Source of the DNA: Glandiceps talaboti
Taxonomy: Eukaryota; Hemichordata; Enteropneusta; Spengelidae
Direction of reading: 5' to 3'
Assembly (NCBI RefSeq): GCF_964340395.1
Contig: NC_135563.1
Coordinates: 8,786,575-8,850,574 of the forward strand
DNA: 64,000 nucleotides
Shown: positions 60,901-64,000 of the stretch, piece after piece
Layout: the number at the start of each line of letters is the position of its first letter
How positions within the stretch are numbered: the stretch's first letter is position 1
Program-made: the position numbers and the translations under genes
The notes under the pieces: model-generated
Databases searched by the model: none
Seen by the model: the letters and a program-made list of their open reading frames with translations, nothing else
What the model was told of the DNA's origin: nothing

Positions 60901-63357
60901 ATGGAGGTGGTAGCTGACATAGCATGGCGTGACACGTCGTATCTTACATACATGTCACATCTCACGCCACGAGCTCTGCTTGCAGAGAATACGCACACTA
61001 TAAATCTTACTTACTATTATTAAGGGCTTACTCTATTATATAGTATTATTTTATAACAACACAGGCAGTCAACAATTCATTCAACGGAAGTTGCCGTGAA
61101 AGGCCTGTTTGTCATTTTCGCCGAAGATCTGGCCAATGTCAGCTATATACTTATTCGTAAAAGTGAATGAAACTAATGCATTTTATCTTGTTTAACCACA
61201 GGGGACTGAGGCTTAGTTAGTTACATTTATGAAAAACAAACAAATAAACAAACAAACAAACAAACAAGCAACAACAACAGAAACATATAAACATGACAGA
61301 TTAATTATATTAACAAAAGAATGGTTCTACACAACAAATATTAAAATGTGTTTTCCTATATCAAAAAATGGTTACATGTAGAGATACCCATTTCACATAT
61401 AGGAAAAGATAATTACAGTAATTTGTGTTGCATAGAAACATTCTTGATAATGATAACAAATTGTATGACCAGTTAGTCATGTTTGTTAGTGTTTCTGTTT
61501 TCATTGTTTGTTTATTTAATATTTTTTTGTAAACATAAACTAAGCCTGAAGCCCCTGTGGTTTAAAATCCAAATATTTATTCATCACAAGGTATTGTAAA
61601 CCTAGATATTTTCACTACTACAAATGTTTTGCAAATATTAATCTTCAGGAAGTTCTCTAAGACTAATTTTCTCTAATTAGCAGACTGGTACCTGTGTTCA
61701 TGTACAAGAAGGCATTTTAGTCACTACTTATTTTTGCGTCTTTGTTTTCCAGTGAAATTAGCGAAAATAAATCGTTAGCGAAAACGTTCAGGTGTACAGT
61801 ATCCTATCCCTTAGCATTATACCTACCCTGAGTAACTTGAAGAAAGATCTGTTCCAATGTTGTTTCTGTCATCCCAAAAGAAGATATACCAAATCGTTCT
61901 TTATCATTTGACAGAGCGTCAAACAATTCTATAAAGGACGACTTCTGGATATTTTTCACAGGAATCAAGTATACCAATTCATTTTCATTTTCTGTTATCA
62001 GCTCAGCTGATGGAATATAATCCTGGATCAGCAAAGTGACTTTTGAAGACGAAAAAGTGGACCACGGTTTAGGCTCTTCTTGGCAAATACTGTCAACATC
62101 TGAGATGAACGAGAAGTCAATACAAATTATCAGTAATATCCCATAATTACGATACAAGCATCATTCAGTGTATTTGCATACCAGTGATATTGGCACTGCG
62201 GGTGAAATACCAAAAATGTTATTGTATATTACTTAATTTATGCAATGCTCAAAGTTACATGAATACATTATATTTTTACAAAATTTACATTTTTTTGGAT
62301 AAAGAAACATCACATTTACCACAAAATTCTGTCTTGACAAATATAAAGAGTGTCGTAACAAAGGGATTCCCATAAACCCTTGCAGGAATGATGTCATCAC
62401 TAGAGGTTTTCCCATAAACCCTTGTGGGAAATATCCAAAATGGCTGAACACATGTCAAGTGCAGTAGAGTTTCTTTATTAGATTTCAAAGTTGAGTAAAT
62501 ACAAATGTAAGTTACTGAGGTGCTGTTTTATCACTCAAAAGTTTATGGAAGTTGAAGACAGTAATCAATACAAGTGTACTACAGACAGAAATAAAGTCTG
62601 ACTGGACTGTAAACATTGAACTTGAATCTCACCTTCATCTACTAACTCTCTCATTTCCTTCTCTTTCACAATAGTTAATTTATATCCATCTCCGAGATTA
62701 GTTTTCAAATACTGCGATGACCCGCAACATTTCAACTGTCCTTTTGCTAAGATAGCAATCCTGTCGCCAAGGAGACTAGCTTCATCCATGTGATGAGTTG
62801 AAAGTAGAATTGTACGACCTGAAAAATAGTCATCGAACGATTACGAACCTAGTGGGTGATGAAGGAGTTCAAATCCCTACTGATCAGCAGCAATTGAATT
62901 TCTCACTTGCTGAATTTTTTTTTTTTTTTTTTTTTTTGGGGGGGGGGGGGGGGAATTATACATTTTACCAAATTAAAAAGAAAACTTATCAAAAGCTTGT
63001 TGTCAGCAATATATTGGAGTGCTTCAAAGAACGGTAGTCTTGTTGTCAAATATTAGAGGCTGGTTCCATCACAGTACATTATCCTATCATTTTGCCAGTA
63101 TGGCTTTGCTACCATAAGTACATGTACCTCCTCCCTCTTGACACCAAAAAGAAAATTTACCCTGTTTATATTTCTGCAACAAGTCCCATATGGCTCTTCT
63201 AGCATATGGATCCACCCCTGCCGTAGGTTCATCCAGAATAACGGTTTTAGCCCCACCAGTAAATGCCACAGCGATGGATAGTTTTCTTTTCATTCCTCCT
63301 GACAGTGTTTTAATAGTATTGTGTTTTTTATTACGTAGTCCTACATCTTTCAACAAC
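51957..63357 (-). CDS. ABCA-subfamily lipid ABC transporter, internal part (10 exons)
   Basis: Minus-strand exons in order: 63357-63161, 62818-62633, 62099-61827, 60803-60654, 59564-59031, 58260-58086, 57186-57075, 54832-54660, 53808-53634, 52072-51957; phases match at every junction. The first has the ABC signature [10 protein letters not shown] and Walker [12 protein letters not shown]; the second the H-loop STHHMDEA. Exon 3 is the regulatory tail with [17 protein letters not shown]. Exon 4 is a Glu/Asp-rich linker. Exon 5 starts the second transmembrane half, followed by the large extracellular loop (exons 5-7) and the membrane segments of exons 8-10, with [11 protein letters not shown] and the SGVSP motif. 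ABCA proteins move phospholipid or sterol across membranes. Resemblance is closest to the ABCA1 group. Walker A and the N-terminal half lie beyond 64000. The 3' exons (rest of TMD2, NBD2) were not found. Very confident of ABCA, less of the subtype. Confidence 0.93.
52335..53405. repeat. Nested inverted-repeat complex in the last visible ABCA intron
   Basis: Inner pair: 52550-52690 against 52765-52907, about 140 bp, sharing TATGGATGAGGACTGTGTAT and its complement, plus GTTTGTAACTCAATA. A second pair is centred near 53070 (AACAAGATGG with CCATCTTG, and GGACCAGAA with TTCTGGTCC). Outer segments (GTCATTTTAGAATCCAATAT at about 52496, complement at about 53240; GAAATAAACT near 52355, complement near 53388) also pair. 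A fragment of the family is at 51730-51790. Confidence 0.7.
53990..54425. repeat. Minisatellite in ABCA intron
   Basis: Core TTTTACCCCATTCCTG with CCCTCCCTGG. A longer block of about 130 bp containing AACATTCATTGTACGTACTC is repeated twice. Open frames on both strands here are artefacts. Confidence 0.85.
54890..55155. repeat. Tetranucleotide repeats (ATGG)n and (AATG)n
   Basis: GGATGGATGG runs at about 54894-54952 and AATGAATGAATG/GAGTGAGTGA runs at about 55075-55150, separated by imperfect repeats, in the intron between the exons at 57075 and 54832. Confidence 0.9.
55156..56131. other. ABCA intron sequence, nothing recognised
   Basis: Unique AT-rich sequence with a short duplicated TGACTTCATTTGAATAGT near 55620-55665 and a C run at about 56077-56087. 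Confidence 0.5.
56132..56379. mobile_element. MITE copy 2 (TAGGGAACTT family)
   Basis: About 248 bp with inverted ends TAGGGAACTTGCAA and TTGCAAGTTCCCTA. If the outer TA is the duplicated target, the element is of the Tc1/mariner type. Second copy at 7114-7360. No coding capacity. Confidence 0.75.
58724..58776 (-). pseudogene. Duplicated fragment of ABCA exon 5
   Basis: 53 bp matching 59213-59265 inside exon 5. On the minus strand it still reads [18 protein letters not shown], with one residue changed (Leu for Phe) and the other differences synonymous. A TTCCCTAG acceptor-like sequence directly precedes it. It lies in the intron between exons 5 and 6. Adjacent intron sequence (58780-58830 and 58850-58903) is itself a short duplication. 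Confidence 0.75.
58958..59014. repeat. C-rich and (CA)n low-complexity tract
   Basis: CACCCCCC-type runs followed by a CA repeat just downstream (minus strand) of ABCA exon 5; potential G-quadruplex on the transcribed RNA. Confidence 0.85.
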
Positions 63358-64000
63358 CTGTAACAAAAAAAAACTTGAGAGTAAAGCACCAATGAGAAGA
63401 AAATCTATTTTGAACTGATTTGAGGGTCCAAAACTCAGCTCTCTGTCATCTTTATGTCTCTCCGAGATCAGAGGTGCTGTCAACATCAGACGCTACAATC
63501 TAAAAGATCAACTGAGATGGGGGCATCGAACTACCTCCTATCTACATGTATACTTGATAGATTATACCGCCACCTAGAGGCCAGCTCTGACTATGGAATT
63601 CATTAATCTGATGAGGACCTATGTTCTCTTACTGAGAATGTTATTCACAGATTCTGTGTTCTTCCTTTATTTTCTTTTTGCAATTATTTAGTGGGTTCAA
63701 TATTTTTTTTTTAATAATGACATTAGAAGAGTGTTCCCTCTAAAAGATGGACTGTTTCATCATTCACTATGTTTAATACATTGACTTCCTTTGAACCACT
63801 CAGATGTCATCAGCATATTAATTAGTATTAATATGGAACAGCACTCCAGGAAATAGATGTATTTTCATAAACTTTGGGTTCTGGAGAGTCATTTCATGAT
63901 TTGACATCACCTACAATTACTTGCTTTTTCAGACCGAAACATCAATTCGATCTTGTGCCTTAGTAGGGTATCTTTGCTATGGGGACCACTGCCTCATGGA
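63358..64000 (-). other. ABCA intron at right edge, no exon seen
   Basis: The preceding NBD1 exon (Walker A side) is not in this stretch; sequence is unique and noncoding as far as I can see. Confidence 0.5.

Overview
The window is eukaryotic and looks like an AT-rich marine invertebrate animal genome. It has phase-1 split collagen exons with GT/AG introns, a multi-exon ABCA transporter, an LTR retrotransposon of the BEL/Pao group, MITEs and many microsatellites and minisatellites. I cannot name the species. Expanded families of short-collagen C1q genes are known from amphioxus, hemichordates, molluscs and brachiopods.

Left part (1-9.8 kb): two secreted collagen-C1q genes on the + strand. 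C1q-1 has coding exons 1445-1613 and 2168-2676; C1q-2 has 7514-7682 and 7863-8467. Each is followed by a minisatellite whose unit derives from the last codons and stop region of that same gene.

Middle (9.9-23 kb): a mobile-element-rich block. A block seen intact at 9966-10507 is present a second time, but the second copy is split at a TAA by about 10.6 kb (12393-23033). Inside lie a complete BEL/Pao element on the minus strand (two 821-bp LTRs with one mismatch seen, a CACCTT target duplication, an uninterrupted 1772-codon gag-pol) and, between TA microsatellites, two large near-perfect palindromes. Each palindrome arm contains a type I hammerhead-ribozyme-like motif, four in all, two per strand.

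Right-middle (23-50 kb): four tandem units of about 6.9-7.4 kb, the last one truncated. Each carries one collagen-C1q gene with a noncoding first exon and three coding exons (C1q-3 to C1q-6). C1q-4 has a 7-bp frameshifting deletion in the C1q head. Intron 3 of every copy has a 43-bp-type minisatellite. The units are mosaics, which indicates gene conversion or unequal exchange. The encoded heads differ mainly in a few loops, as expected for secreted pattern-recognition lectin-like proteins.

Right part (52-63.4 kb): ten exons on the minus strand of an ABCA1-type lipid ABC transporter, from the second half of NBD1 into the second transmembrane domain. Both ends of the gene are missing from the window. 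The 3' exons (rest of TMD2, NBD2) are not found in the 2.1 kb before the C1q cluster, which is transcribed convergently.
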